Positions 13,601 to 16,428 are shown, counted from the first letter of the stretch. The stretch: DNA of 21,381 bases from Baffinella frigidus (GCA_026770585.1 MU646457.1:23247-44627); one strand, 5' to 3'. The notes: a model not told the origin generated them from the sequence alone. Translations and numbers: made by a program.

Positions 13601-15179
13601 GAAAAACTTTTCATTTTAAAAACTTCGGTAATGAAATTTACTGCACAGAACGATCTTTACTAGTAATATTAAAGCAAATGTGTAGTAAATTTCATTGAAA
13701 TCCAGTTTTTAGAATTGAAAGCGTTTCCACATTAGAGCCGACACTCTTCAGAGAGACACCCAGACACTCCTTCAGAGAGAGCTCAGCATGCCTCTCATGA
13801 GCGCACTTCTTTGGGGCTGTCGCCCGTGGACGCCCTCTCGAAATACATCCATGGCAAGAAATGTAGTACCAAAGTGCAACTAGAATGCAGTTATGGCGAG
13901 CCCAATTGTACTCAGGCACAGCTACTCTGAGCTAGGAACAGGGCAGGGTCTGAGTAAAATTGGGCTCGCCAAACCTGTATTTAGGGTTTAGGGTTTAGGG
14001 TTTAGGGTTTAGGGTTTATGGTCTAGGGTTCAGGGTTCAGGGTTCAGGGTTCAGGGTTTGGGGTTTGGGGTTTAGGGTTTAGGGGTTAGAGTTTGGGGTT
14101 TAGGGTTTAGGGTTTAGGGTTTAGTATTTAGTGTTTAGTGTTTAGGGTTTAGGGTTTAGGGTTTAGGGTTTAGTGTTTAGTGTTTAGTGTTTAGTGTTTA
14201 GGGTTTAGGGTTTGGGGTTTACCGGAGGACGAGGGCGATGAAGAAGAGCATCTGAGAGTTGAAACTCACCGCAAACTTGCCAGGCTTCGCCTGCGGGTTT
14301 AGGATTTAGGGTTTAGCCACGCCAGAGTGGACGAGGGTGTTGATTTTTTTTAACCGTATGTGGATACGGGTTTCAACTTTTGACAACCACTGCCTGGAGG
14401 GGAAATTGACTTTTGGCAACACCTTCCAAGAATCTGGCGTGGTTAGGGTTTAGGGTTTAGGGTTCAGGCCAGAATCAAGATTGATTCTGGACCTTCAACC
14501 TTAGCCGCACGGGGGGTGATGCGGGCACGATTTTCGATTTTCGGAAGGATTGCGAGTTGAAAATCCGGGCGTTTGGGGTGGCGCAAGGAGGGTGGAGCGG
14601 GAGGGGCACTCTGCGGAGCGCGTAGAAGAGGAAGGGGTAGCACGCGAGATGCAGAGCCTGCCGCCCGTCACAGTGGTATCAGCCCTCCTCCTGCAATGCC
14701 AGCTGGACACACCTTCCTGCGGATGAACCTGCCTTCAAGGACCTCTGCAGGATCCGAATCCGCTCTTTGCCGTCTATTCCACCCTCTCAACCGCCCACAT
14801 TATCGCGCGACACGCTCTGTTTTTTTTTTCAACACCAAAGACGCTTCACTCCTTCTGTGGTGGGACGTGGGCGGGGTCTCGGGCGGCGTCGCACATCAGC
14901 AACGAGCTTGGCGTTCCGGACGTTGCTGGCAACCGACATGGTCCCTCCGATTCTCCCGCGTCAGCGCCACTTTTTCTGTAGAGAAGAGTCCCGCGGATCT
15001 CGCACAGGTTATTTTGCTCTGGGGGCTTTTATGTGCGTTCTTGGAGCTTTTTGTACGTTCTTGGAGCTGTTTGACCACTTTTGGCTGAGAAACGCCCAGC
15101 TCTTCTGAAAAACCTGTGCAAATTGACTTTTTAAATACCCCCCTCAGAGCAGGGTGGGCATCGTGAAGAGCGGGGCCAT
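1595..15179 (-). CDS. KDEL-receptor (ERD2)-like protein gene, split into many exons
   Basis: Gene-level entry; exons follow separately. Joined in order, the minus-strand exons read as a membrane protein of ERD2/KDEL-receptor type. The best anchors are SFNSQMLFFIALVLRYL (family: GISGKSQ-LFALVFTTRYL), FVSLYSASS..NVVYVTLLK (family: FISLYNT..KVIYI), VRVLLPCLVAAIVLHNY (TM4 region) and EAVAVIPQLWVFSK (family: YLEAVAILPQLFMISK). Known ERD2 proteins are about 210 residues with seven TM segments and return K/HDEL-bearing ER proteins from the Golgi. The pieces found sum to roughly that length. Splice phases agree at nearly every junction, which chance frames would not give. Weak points: the start exon does not join cleanly, and an exon between 7524 and 1647 is missing. 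The loop segment is longer and more diverged than in animal or plant receptors, so ligand specificity cannot be read. About 5% of the gene span is exon. Confidence 0.75.
1645..1850. repeat. Duplicated intron segment upstream of the last ERD2-like exon
   Basis: CCTGTCGCCTGTAACCCCCC followed by ACCCCTCAGACCCCTCAG occurs at about 1648-1685 and again at about 1800-1840, about 39 bases nearly identical. The first copy touches the acceptor of the last exon. This matches the pattern of local exon-flank duplication seen elsewhere in the window. Confidence 0.7.
1910..1985. repeat. Short tandem duplication ATGCACGTGCAGAGACATTGGAG
   Basis: Two copies of a unit of about 37 bp (AATGCACGTGCAGAGACATT then GGAGCC(A/G)TTGGAGCA) lie in tandem. 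The core TGCACGTGCA is palindromic. Open frames through it on both strands have no other support. Confidence 0.7.
2156..2263. mobile_element. Foldback element family B
   Basis: GTATCCCTCAAGTGGCCAG at 2156-2174 is inverted at 2245-2263. The interior carries the CCTACCGTAGGGCCCTAGGA motif shared with family A and an inner TCAAATTTGA palindrome. Only one copy was seen, and no clear target duplication. Confidence 0.7.
2340..2372. repeat. CCCTAAA-type tract
   Basis: Four degenerate CCCTAAA/CCCAAAC units. The surrounding 2264-2577 holds nothing I can assign; open frames there are short and unsupported. Confidence 0.7.
2578..2668. repeat. Secondary block of the 21-bp minisatellite
   Basis: About four units of the GTGCCGGAACGCTAGGACAGA repeat with the same left flank (GGTGGGACTGAGTGC) and right flank (GAGTGCCGAACCGCCGT) as the distal end of the 253-790 array. 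The shared flanks show this is a copied terminal segment rather than independent expansion. Confidence 0.85.
2891..3056. mobile_element. Foldback MITE family A, copy 2 (166 bp, TSD ACTC)
   Basis: Starts TAATGGGGTAATGGAC and ends GTCCGTTAGCCTATGA, with arms of about 65 bp containing GGCCTACGGCATTGCC and its inverse. Target duplication ACTC at 2887-2890 and 3057-3060. The 2700-2890 stretch before it shows no feature. Confidence 0.9.
3226..3377. mobile_element. Near-perfect 152-bp hairpin element (family K)
   Basis: Arms of about 68 bp run from CTTATCTCAGAAAACGAG to CTCGTTTTCTGAGATAAG around a loop of about 15 nt near 3296-3310. Only a few mismatches separate the arms. Within each arm, AAAACGAGTT(C/T)TA(A/G)AACTCGTTTT is itself palindromic, giving nested cruciform potential. 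TT flanks both ends (3224-3225, 3378-3379). The arms contain TTGTCAACTTAT, a motif shared with families E and F. Confidence 0.9.
3505..3530. repeat. Short CCCTGAA tract
   Basis: Three to four telomere-like units. Nearby, GGGAGAGTTCCGCA(A/C)CTCC plus AGCATCCAAGAGCCTCACTC at about 3538-3580 recurs at about 3849-3893 and in part at 3931-3966. Confidence 0.65.
3613..3752. mobile_element. Foldback MITE family C, copy 1 (140 bp, TSD AATT)
   Basis: Termini TCATATGGAAACACTT and AAGTGTTTGCGTATGA; target duplication AATT at 3609-3612 and 3753-3756. The loop carries the family signature: AATGAAAATTACTAC, then TTTAATATTACTAGTAAAA, then GTGTAGTAAATTTCATTG. Confidence 0.92.
3762..3855. mobile_element. Family E element, partial
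   Basis: AAGTTGACACGTTGGG through AACTCCGTCAACTTTGGAGC to CAAATAGACTGGGAGAG matches the other family E copies (6438, 8820, 12957, 15746, 19980). The CCTAGCTCTG terminus is missing. Confidence 0.75.
4023..4092. repeat. GGGTTTA array
   Basis: About nine TTTAGGG units with minor variants, inside the long intron of the ERD2-like gene; the sense strand is CCCTAAA. Confidence 0.9.
4139..4168. repeat. Perfect-core palindrome
   Basis: AACAAACATTGCCCGGGCAATGTCTGTT is a 28-nt inverted repeat with one mismatch pair and CCCGGG at its centre. No target duplication was noticed. Confidence 0.7.
4303..4494. mobile_element. Foldback element nested in the composite (TAGAGC..ATTCCGGTAGGAC)
   Basis: Arms of about 50 bp run from GATAGAGCTATTCCGGTAGG inward to GACTTGTCGCGTTTTCGA and back to TACCGGAATGGCTCTACC. 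TCGAGACT is repeated in tandem inside the left arm. It lies immediately after the (GAA)n tract. Confidence 0.8.
4564..4690. repeat. Interspersed 128-bp repeat, copy 1
   Basis: From GTAGGAGGTGGAGTTAG to GGCAATAAATTA. A copy at 9569-9695 differs at only two or three positions. It has no terminal inverted repeat. The high identity between copies 5 kb apart points to recent spread or gene conversion. Confidence 0.85.
4750..5045. mobile_element. Family N unit with CAGCGGGCTACGAA ends
   Basis: CCACCCAGCGGGCTACGAATGG near 4753-4774 is inverted as CCTTCGTAGCCCGCTGTGTGG at 5021-5042. The interior holds CCCTACGGTAGGAAATACTGTAGGG. The left part resembles 16796-16957. It overlaps the right arm of the family M composite, so one inserted in the other or a rearrangement occurred. 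Confidence 0.6.
5210..5386. mobile_element. Foldback MITE family F, copy 2 (177 bp, TSD TA)
   Basis: CCACACGAGGCTAT ends and ATAGCCTCGTGTGG, with TA at 5208-5209 and 5387-5388. Inner hairpin GATCACGTTTCC...GGAAACGTGATC at 5268-5309. The interior CCTGGGCAATAATCCAATAG is shared almost exactly with copy 1 (19989-20169). Confidence 0.92.
5447..5535. repeat. GGGTTTA array
   Basis: Degenerate TTTAGGG/TTGGGG units, about twelve, in the long intron of the ERD2-like gene. Confidence 0.85.
5594..5702. mobile_element. Foldback element family H, copy 1
   Basis: GCCT(C/G)AGTAAAATTGGGC..GCCATAA ends are inverted at 5671-5702 (TTACGACGAGCCCAATTTTA to CTCAGGCAGCGC). Related copies are at 13889-13970 and 16588-16697. 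Confidence 0.8.
5791..5872. mobile_element. Family O element, copy 2 (partial), flanked by TAGCAATC
   Basis: Shares TAGGGCCCTATGGTGG, a long G run and CGAGGTACCCCTG with 865-983, but the left arm is replaced by CAGGACCCTGCAGTAGGCC. The 8-bp sequence TAGCAATC flanks it on both sides (5783-5790 and 5873-5880), an apparent target duplication longer than that of copy 1. Confidence 0.7.
6049..6197. mobile_element. Foldback element (CACTGCCAGGCCGGA arms)
   Basis: CAGTACACTGCCAGGCCGGA and TTTTAGTCAACTCGCC on the left are inverted on the right (GTGAATTGACTTTTACAAAA, TCCGGCCTGGCAGTGCAGTA). The arms contain the GTCAACT motif shared with families E, F, I and K. Confidence 0.8.
6292..6430. mobile_element. 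Foldback element (CGCAGAGGACGT arms)
   Basis: CACTGCCAGC..CGCAGAGGACGTAAAGAC is inverted as GTCTTCACGTCCTCTGCG..CGCTGTCAGTG. Two inner hairpins: ATAATATGTCTCAGACACATTAT and TCGCTGTGACAGCGA. Confidence 0.8.
6438..6555. mobile_element. Family E element, copy in inverse orientation
   Basis: TCTCAAGTTGACATTCTGG through CCGTCAACTTTGGAGCGG to AATAGACTGAGACATAGC and CTAGG. Matches family E 15746-15887 in reverse complement. Confidence 0.8.
6562..7012. repeat. Repeated GCCTGGAGCCAGCC units
   Basis: Three related blocks (about 6562-6582, 6713-6790, 6930-7012) share GAGA(C/T)GCCTGGAGCCAGCC, GCCAGCAAAAAA..GGGT(T/C)TCTCC and GCGGAAGATTGTCGGCCC. A decayed family C interior (AAAATTACTACACGAA near 6622) lies between the first two. 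Unit structure suggests a duplicated element; termini not resolved. Confidence 0.6.
7236..7352. mobile_element. Foldback element with GGTCACGT arms
   Basis: GTACATGTAGGCG and ACTGGTCACGTCCCCTCTG are inverted as CGGAGGGAACGTGACCAACT and CGCCTACAACTGAC. A separate small hairpin, CCGTTACTCAACAGTAACGG, is at 7134-7153. Confidence 0.75.
7430..7520. repeat. Short tandem repeat GTGTGAATGGCTC
   Basis: GTGTGAATGGCTC occurs three times at intervals of about 29-31 bp (near 7440, 7470 and 7500). Confidence 0.75.
7524..7563 (-). CDS. ERD2-like gene exon (LFRLIYVSAALYK)
   Basis: CAG acceptor at 7564-7566 formed by a CCAAACCAG end of the telomere-like array, then G + LFRLIYVSAALYK, then donor AAG|GTGCTG. 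The first base completes a Gly codon begun by the exon at 7876-7913 (GG|G). Fits the stretch after TM6 of KDEL receptors only loosely. One boundary may be off by two bases. Confidence 0.5.
7561..7870. repeat. Long heptamer array: GGGTTTG then GGGTTCC
   Basis: Begins as GGGTTTG/GGGTTTA units and becomes about seventeen near-identical GGGTTCC heptamers (about 7745-7860) before the exon at 7876. It fills the whole intron between exons 7524-7563 and 7876-7913. The homogeneous GGGTTCC part indicates recent expansion of one variant unit. Confidence 0.9.
7876..7913 (-). CDS. ERD2-like gene exon (ASRALDLHLLCR)
   Basis: CAG|GCAAGC start and GG|GTAAGC donor. ASRALDLHLLCRG aligns with the LYRALYLxNWI segment of KDEL receptors (TM6). 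Enters in phase 0 and leaves in phase 2, matching both neighbours. Confidence 0.6.
8104..8313. mobile_element. Foldback MITE family D, copy 1 (210 bp, TSD GA)
   Basis: CCACTCGAGGCTGGAAGAGG and CCTAGCCTCGAGTGG ends; GA at 8102-8103 and 8314-8315. Central hairpin GGTCACGTAGCTCAAGTTC with its inverse. The interior has GAAAATTACTGCACA, the module typical of family C. Lies 26 nt from an exon. Confidence 0.92.
8340..8373 (-). CDS. ERD2-like gene exon (ITSLLPAPVFL), small
   Basis: AAG acceptor, C completing the preceding AA|C codon, then ITSLLPAPVFL and donor CTG|GTTCAAG. Phases match both neighbours. Position corresponds to the ETITSHYLFFLG loop-TM6 start of KDEL receptors; only I-T-S is kept and the family's HY is absent. 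Short and inferred mainly from phase and position. Confidence 0.45.
8437..8490. repeat. Purine (G/A) tract, G-quadruplex prone
   Basis: About 54 nt almost entirely G and A with many G runs. It starts immediately after the donor of exon 8492-8571, so the transcript (minus strand) has a C/T tract filling much of a 118-nt intron. Confidence 0.85.
8492..8571 (-). CDS. ERD2-like gene exon with EAVAVIPQL motif (TM5)
   Basis: GGTGCAG|GATCC acceptor; the frame reads DPFAVAKSASYMIEAV..., then AVIPQLWVFS plus AA, and donor AA|GTTTCTCC. EAVAVIPQLWVFSK is the strongest family match in the window (KDEL receptor: EAVAILPQLFMISK). Enters in phase 0, leaves in phase 2. The intron on its 5' side ends in telomere-like repeats, and a decayed copy of the exon start is at 8676-8710. 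Confidence 0.85.
8676..8710 (-). pseudogene. Partial duplicate of ERD2-like exon 8492-8571
   Basis: After a CTGGTGCAG acceptor identical to the real one, the sequence reads DPLAVAKSASC, close to DPFAVAKSAS of the exon, then diverges before the EAVAVIPQL part. The flanking ACCAGGGTT(A/G)GGGTTT is duplicated too. Likely a non-functional copy of the first half of the exon. Confidence 0.8.
8820..8966. mobile_element. Family E element forming a donor-side exon border
   Basis: Contains a doubled CTATCCTTAAGTTGACATGC segment, AGAGCCCGGG and TAGTGAGCCCAACAAGACTG, then AAACAGAGGTAGAC. In minus orientation it starts GTCTACCTCTGTTTCAGTC, comparable to the CCTAGCTCTGTCTCAGTC terminus of 15746-15887. The first GT is the donor of the exon at 8967-9032, so the intron begins at or within a few bases of the element end. 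Confidence 0.75.
8967..9032 (-). CDS. ERD2-like gene exon (TM4 region), bordered by two elements
   Basis: Reads VRVLLPCLVAAIVLHNY then VLPTK, 22 codons, phase 0 at both ends. Matches the FLVVPVGGLSFLVNHDF segment of KDEL receptors. Acceptor CCGCAG is the terminal hexamer of the foldback element at 9033-9167, and donor AAAG|GTCTAC is at the end of a family E element. Confidence 0.75.
9033..9167. mobile_element. Foldback element with CTGCGGAAA termini (135 bp)
   Basis: CTGCGGAAAGCATCAAAAAC and its inverse GTTTCCGCAG at the right; the arms continue to ACGAAATTTACTACACAG and CTGTGTAGTAATTTTCGT. On the minus strand its 3' end CCGCAG supplies the splice acceptor of exon 8967-9032. A larger relative is at 11080-11713. 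No clear target duplication. Confidence 0.85.
9569..9695. repeat. Interspersed 128-bp repeat, copy 2
   Basis: Near-identical to 4564-4690. The stretch before it (9170-9568) holds only AT-rich unassigned sequence, with CAATTTGCATAAA and TTTGCATAAACATGTCAA as a loose direct repeat. Confidence 0.85.
9712..9808. mobile_element. Small foldback with GTCAACTCG arms
   Basis: GGCGCAGTCAACTCG and CGAGTTGACTCACC form the arms. TAAATTGTACC and shorter matches lie inside. Confidence 0.6.
9918..9942. repeat. Short perfect hairpin
   Basis: AGAAAGCACGG AAAC CCGTGCTTTCT: eleven-base arms with a four-base loop. It sits in an intron between two TTGAC(T/A) motifs. Confidence 0.7.
10040..10090 (-). CDS. ERD2-like gene exon (luminal/cytosolic loop), GC donor
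   Basis: 17 codons reading PASDMYSECKDSLVWEQ in phase 0 at both ends, between TM3 exon 12048-12114 and TM4 exon 8967-9032. It takes the place of the TYDxxxDTFR loop of KDEL receptors (Y..E/D..KD pattern kept). The donor would be CAG|GCTGTG, a GC-AG intron. The acceptor (CACAAAAAG) has a poor pyrimidine tract and lies 15 bases from a family A element. Confidence 0.5.
10106..10263. mobile_element. Foldback MITE family A, copy 3 (158 bp, TSD AGTT)
   Basis: TAATAGGGCAACGTCC and GGACGTTAGTCTATGA termini; AGTT at 10102-10105 and 10264-10267. The interior carries GGCCTACGGTATTGCCTA and its inverse. Confidence 0.92.
10309..10372. mobile_element. Small foldback with AATGAAAATTACTACACAA
   Basis: CACCCAATG at the left and CAATTCAAAAGT/GAATTGGGTG at the right. 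It keeps the left half of the family C loop only. Probably a truncated member. Confidence 0.5.
10384..10594. mobile_element. Foldback MITE family D, copy 2 (211 bp)
   Basis: Same termini CCACTCGAGGCTGG..CCTCGAGTGG as copy 1 and nearly the same interior (TATTTTAAATGT(A/G)GGGTTGT, AATTTAGTACCA). The central hairpin is GTAGCTGGGGGAATTCCCCC plus AGCTACGTGACC. The flanks do not show a 2-bp duplication (GT versus TC). Confidence 0.9.
10861..11063. mobile_element. Foldback MITE, CCACACGAGGATGCTAGAGG type (203 bp)
   Basis: The left arm is inverted at the right as CCTCTAGCATTCTCGAGTAG. Inner hairpin TTTGTACCAGGATAAGGTAA and its complement around 10937-11016 is about 30 bp. Contains CTTTACTACACA. The right terminus has decayed (GTAG for GTGG). 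Confidence 0.85.
11167..11668. repeat. Dispersed 21-bp repeats GGTGAATCTAACTCCAGGAAC
   Basis: Blocks at 11167-11265, 11408-11435 and 11603-11668 share the 21-bp unit with substitutions. The blocks are separated by other insertions, so one array seems to have been interrupted. The unit is unrelated to the 21-bp unit at 253-790 apart from length and a GGAAC core. Confidence 0.8.
11471..11560. mobile_element. Nested foldback flanked by an 18-bp direct repeat
   Basis: GATTCGCCCCCCCCGAAATTTTACGGGTAA-like left arm and TTACCTGTAAAATTGGGGGG right arm. GATTTGGGCTCACCATC occurs just before (11454-11470) and just after (11561-11577). The repeat is longer than the other target duplications here, so duplication by recombination is as likely as insertion. 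Confidence 0.65.
11745..11881. mobile_element. Foldback element, CCACACGGTGGACTAC termini
   Basis: CCACACGGTGGACTAC..GTAGTCCACCGTGTGG, 16-bp perfect ends, with little symmetry inside. Belongs by terminus to the CCAC group but shows no 2-bp duplication (TA versus CG). Confidence 0.8.
11891..12031. mobile_element. Foldback MITE family C, copy 2 (141 bp, TSD GATT)
   Basis: TCACAGGGAAACGGTTT..AAACCGTTTTCCTATGA; GATT at 11887-11890 and 12032-12035. The loop AATGAAAGTTACTACACGAA, TTTAATATTACTAGTAAAA, GTGTAGTAAATTTCATTG is the clearest copy of the family signature. It begins 16 bases beyond the donor of exon 12048-12114. Confidence 0.93.
12048..12114 (-). CDS. ERD2-like gene exon (TM3)
   Basis: C completes the AG|C codon from the previous exon, then NVVYVTLLKVLPLILSATAA and LK; donor AAG|GTCCCG. 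Together with the upstream exon this gives FVSLYSASS.NVVYV, close to KDEL receptor FISLYNTSMKVIYI. Acceptor GGCAG; alternative acceptors a few bases upstream exist but break the phase. Confidence 0.7.
12137..12286. mobile_element. Family D-like element, diverged
   Basis: Right end CGATTCGCCTCGAGTGG matches family D. The left end CCACTCCGGGACCCG is diverged. Inner hairpin GGTCACCCACGGTTTAAGCG with GTGGGCACGTGACC. It lies about 20 bases upstream (on the transcript) of the acceptor of exon 12048-12114. Confidence 0.6.
12366..12428. repeat. GTTTATG heptamer array
   Basis: About nine near-perfect GGTTTAT units, a homogeneous variant of the telomere-like heptamer. Confidence 0.9.
12686..12765 (-). 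CDS. ERD2-like gene exon (FVSLYSASS)
   Basis: CAG|GTGGTG acceptor; reads VVRFFSGKRSEVTSLDFFVS, then LYSASS plus AG; donor AG|GTCGCC. Phase 0 in, phase 2 out, matching both neighbours. The LDxFxSFISLYNT core of KDEL receptors is recognisable; the preceding 14 residues are an insertion relative to the family. Confidence 0.7.
12813..13244. mobile_element. Long-armed foldback (family L) with a nested family E element
   Basis: Arms of about 140 bp: AATTTCGGAACA(A/T)AGC, GGCTTCCAA(A/C)GCTTAAGAT and ATGCTATTT on the left are inverted on the right (AAAATAGCATATGCACCCTT, ATCTTAAGCGTTGGAAGCC, ATGTTCCGAAAT). The nested family E copy (about 12957-13066) splits the centre. The arms are more diverged than in other families, so it is probably older. 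Confidence 0.8.
12957..13066. mobile_element. Family E element nested in the long-armed foldback
   Basis: AATTTGGTGAGACG, AGTTGACGGATTCGTACCGC, CAACTTAAGAATAGTCAGCC and GGCAGAGCTAGG match 15746-15887; the left 20-30 bases are missing. Confidence 0.75.
13245..13412. mobile_element. Foldback MITE family J (168 bp, TSD AGAT)
   Basis: TAATGGAAATATCGTTCC and GGAACGATATTCCCATGA; AGAT at 13241-13244 and 13413-13416. The arms continue AATTTAGGAC and GTCCTAAATT. Shares the T(A/C)AT..ATGA termini and 4-bp duplication with families A and C, and begins eight bases inside the intron that follows exon 13421-13460. Confidence 0.92.
13421..13460 (-). CDS. ERD2-like gene exon (YLPVIVDSASVLE)
   Basis: CAG|G acceptor, the G completing the Arg codon CG|G begun in the previous exon, then YLPVIVDSASVLE and donor GAG|GTCCAT. 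Gives LVLRYLPV for the family TTRYLDLF (TM2 end). Confidence 0.65.
13594..13734. mobile_element. Foldback MITE family C, copy 4 (141 bp, TSD GAGC), loop inverted
   Basis: TCATATGGAAAAACTT..AAGCGTTTCCACATTA; GAGC at 13590-13593 and 13735-13738. The asymmetric loop (TTTACTAGTAATATTAAAGC) is in the opposite orientation to copies 1, 2 and 5. Confidence 0.92.
13889..13970. mobile_element. Family H element, inside-out copy
   Basis: TTATGGCGAGCCCAATTGTA, CTCAGGCA and then TGAGTAAAATTGGGCTCGCC: the two arms are the same as in 5594-5702 and 16588-16697, but the order of the loop and outer parts appears reversed. Possibly a junction between two copies. Confidence 0.55.
13978..14222. repeat. GGGTTTA array, 245 bp
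   Basis: About 34 heptamers with GGGTTCA, GTGTTTA and GGGTTTG variants in local runs. It abuts the donor of exon 14223-14290 directly: the donor reads CG|GTAAACCCC, i.e. the intron begins as a repeat unit. Confidence 0.93.
14223..14290 (-). CDS. ERD2-like gene exon (SFNSQMLFFIALVLR)
   Basis: CCCGCAG|GCG acceptor. Reads AKPGKFAVSFNSQMLFF, then IALVL plus CG; donor CG|GTAAAC. Aligns with the CAGISGKSQILFALVFTTR segment of KDEL receptors, with the S.Q spacing kept. Phase 0 in, 2 out; both neighbours agree. Confidence 0.75.
14317..14442. mobile_element. Foldback MITE in a telomere-like tract (126 bp)
   Basis: CCACGCCAGAGTGG and ATTCTGGCGTGG ends, flanked by TTAG on both sides (14313-14316, 14443-14446). 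The flank lies within TTTAGGG repeats, so TTAG could be a target duplication or simply the repeat. Confidence 0.8.
14610..14657 (-). CDS. ERD2-like gene exon (TM1)
   Basis: GGCAG|GCT acceptor, then ALHLACYPFLFYALRR and donor AGA|GTGCCC; phase 0 at both ends. Corresponds to the HLLAIIILLLKIWKSR segment of KDEL receptors (H-L and the basic end are kept). Confidence 0.65.
15001..15122. repeat. Inverted GCACAGGTT arms and short direct repeat
   Basis: GCACAGGTTATTTTGC at the left and AAAAACCTGTGC at the right; inside, GT(G/A)CGTTCTTGGAGCT(T/G) occurs twice. A weak foldback in the intron before TM1. The remainder of 14680-15000 shows no recognised feature. Confidence 0.5.
15147..15179 (-). CDS. 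Candidate first coding exon of the ERD2-like gene
   Basis: ATG on the minus strand, then MAPLFTMPTLL and an in-frame TGA. It is a plausible N-terminus just before TM1 (family start: short, then DLSHLL), but there is no standard donor before the stop that joins in frame to exon 14610-14657. GCTCTG occurs at both candidate intron ends, so the true border may be hidden by microhomology or the start may lie elsewhere. Confidence 0.35.
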
Positions 15180-15520
15180 CGTTCCGCGTCGCACGGAGGG
15201 AGAGATGGTTGGCGCCAGATCGGGCGGCGCTGGCTGCGTGGTCGCGCTGTTTTTCCTCCTCTCGCACTCGATTGGCGAGTCTTCAATGTCCCCTCTCGCC
15301 GGTGGCATCTCGGGAGGGCAAGCAGCGCAGCGCTGGCACTGCAGGAGGGATGCCAGCAGAGGGGGGGGGCGGGGCGACGTTGGGTGCCGGGTGCTGCAAC
15401 TACGGGGGGGCTTCGACGATGGTTTCCGCCAGGTCAGAGCACCCGCTCCGCCTCGCTGTTGATCCTCAGATAGCCGAGACGATTTTCCTGTGACGAATCT
15501 ACTGCCATACGACTGAGACA
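15180..15520. other. GC-rich region, probable 5' region of the ERD2-like gene
   Basis: High GC with G runs (15361-15371, 15404-15410) and few repeats compared with the introns. It fits a promoter or 5' UTR for the minus-strand gene by position only; no core promoter motif was recognised. Confidence 0.3.
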
Positions 15521-15622
15521 AAGTGGGAGAGGTTGAAATGCCGGTGATGGCACTGGAGGACGCCTGGGCCAGGCTTTGATCTGCCTGCCATGCCATGCAC
15601 TGCATGTCAACCTCTCCCACTT
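15521..15622. mobile_element. Small foldback (AAGTGGGAGAGGTTG arms)
   Basis: AAGTGGGAGAGGTTGAAATGC is inverted as GCATGTCAACCTCTCCCACTT. The centre has TGCCATGCCATGCACTGCAT repeats. Confidence 0.7.
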
Positions 15623-15745
15623 CGTGGAGTGTATTTCGTTCCTGGAGTGCTGCCGTGCAGTGCTGCCAGCGTTCTGTATTCTAGGACCTTGGGGGAACCT
15701 TGTGCGACAACGCTCGCACGAAGGGGGGGTGGCGGTGAGCGACCA

Positions 15746-15887
15746 CCTAGCTCTGTCTCAGTCTGATTCGGGCTCACCAATTTGGTGAGCCCGGGCTCTT
15801 CTCCGCCCCAAAGTTGACGGATTTGTACTGCAAACCAAGCTTGTCAACTTGAGAATAGTCGTTCGACCCGAGTGAGGCGGAGCTAGG
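15746..15887. mobile_element. Family E element, best complete copy (142 bp)
   Basis: CCTAGCTCTGTCTCAGTC..GAGGCGGAGCTAGG termini. Inner palindrome GGGCTCACCAATTTGGTGAG plus CCC; AAGTTGACGG..TTGTCAACTT as second stem. It serves as reference for the other copies. Confidence 0.85.
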
Positions 15888-16095
15888 TCTAGTGACGGCC
15901 GCCTTTGGTCTAGCGGTGGCAGCGCTTGCAGCCTGGAATAGCTGCGTCGTTCATGGTTTTCTTCGTATACGTTGTATACTCGGTAATATATGACCCTGGG
16001 TAGGTGACTCTCTAGAGCATCTTTCTGCTCTCGCGTGTCGCCTCCCAGACCGTTGAGCCAACCAACCCTGAGTCTATCACCTTGGGTTGTACCAG

Positions 16096-16269
16096 CCACT
16101 AGCCCTCCGATGTGGCTCAAATAGTGCCCTGGAACCCTTTTAGATTTAAAAGCTCTGGAGGTCGGATCCGACCTCCAGAGCTCAAAAGCTCAAACACATT
16201 TTAGCTTGAAAACCAACTTTTGAAAAATTGTTCCAGAGCACTATTTGAGCCACCTCGGAGGGCTGGTGG
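16096..16269. mobile_element. Foldback MITE family Q, copy 1 (174 bp, TSD AG)
   Basis: CCACTAGCCCTCCGATGTGG..CACCTCGGAGGGCTGGTGG, arms continuing CTCAAATAGTGC(C/T)CTGGAA; AG at 16094-16095 and 16270-16271. The central GGAGGTCGGATCCGACCTCC palindrome resembles GGGGTCGGATCCGACCCC in copy 2. Confidence 0.92.
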
Positions 16270-16314
16270 AGGGGAGGGGGGCGTGCGGCGAACCCCCCAT
16301 GGTACAAATTCGCC

Positions 16315-16428
16315 AACCTTGAAGACGGTCTTCAAGGTCCAACCCCATCTCTTGGCGGTCTTCCAGGCACGGTGCACTTCCCGAGGCCTATCAGGCAGAG
16401 ATAGGCCTCGGGAGGTGCACCGGGACTT
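16315..16428. repeat. Two adjacent hairpins
   Basis: CCTTGAAGACGGTCTTCAAGG (16318-16338), then GGTGCACTTCCCGAGGCCTA and TAGGCCTCGGGAGGTGCACC around a short loop (16371-16421). Flanks partly pair (AGGCAC.. / ..GGGACTTCCCAAGG). Could be the centre of a larger decayed element. Confidence 0.65.

Noticed and set aside
14573-15108. Plus-strand open frames of 113-171 residues
   Set aside because: They overlap the TM1 exon on the other strand and intron sequence; no motif, low-complexity start.
15144-15620. 158-residue minus-strand open frame as one gene
   Set aside because: Most of it lies in GC-rich upstream sequence and a foldback; only the last 11 codons resemble a start exon.
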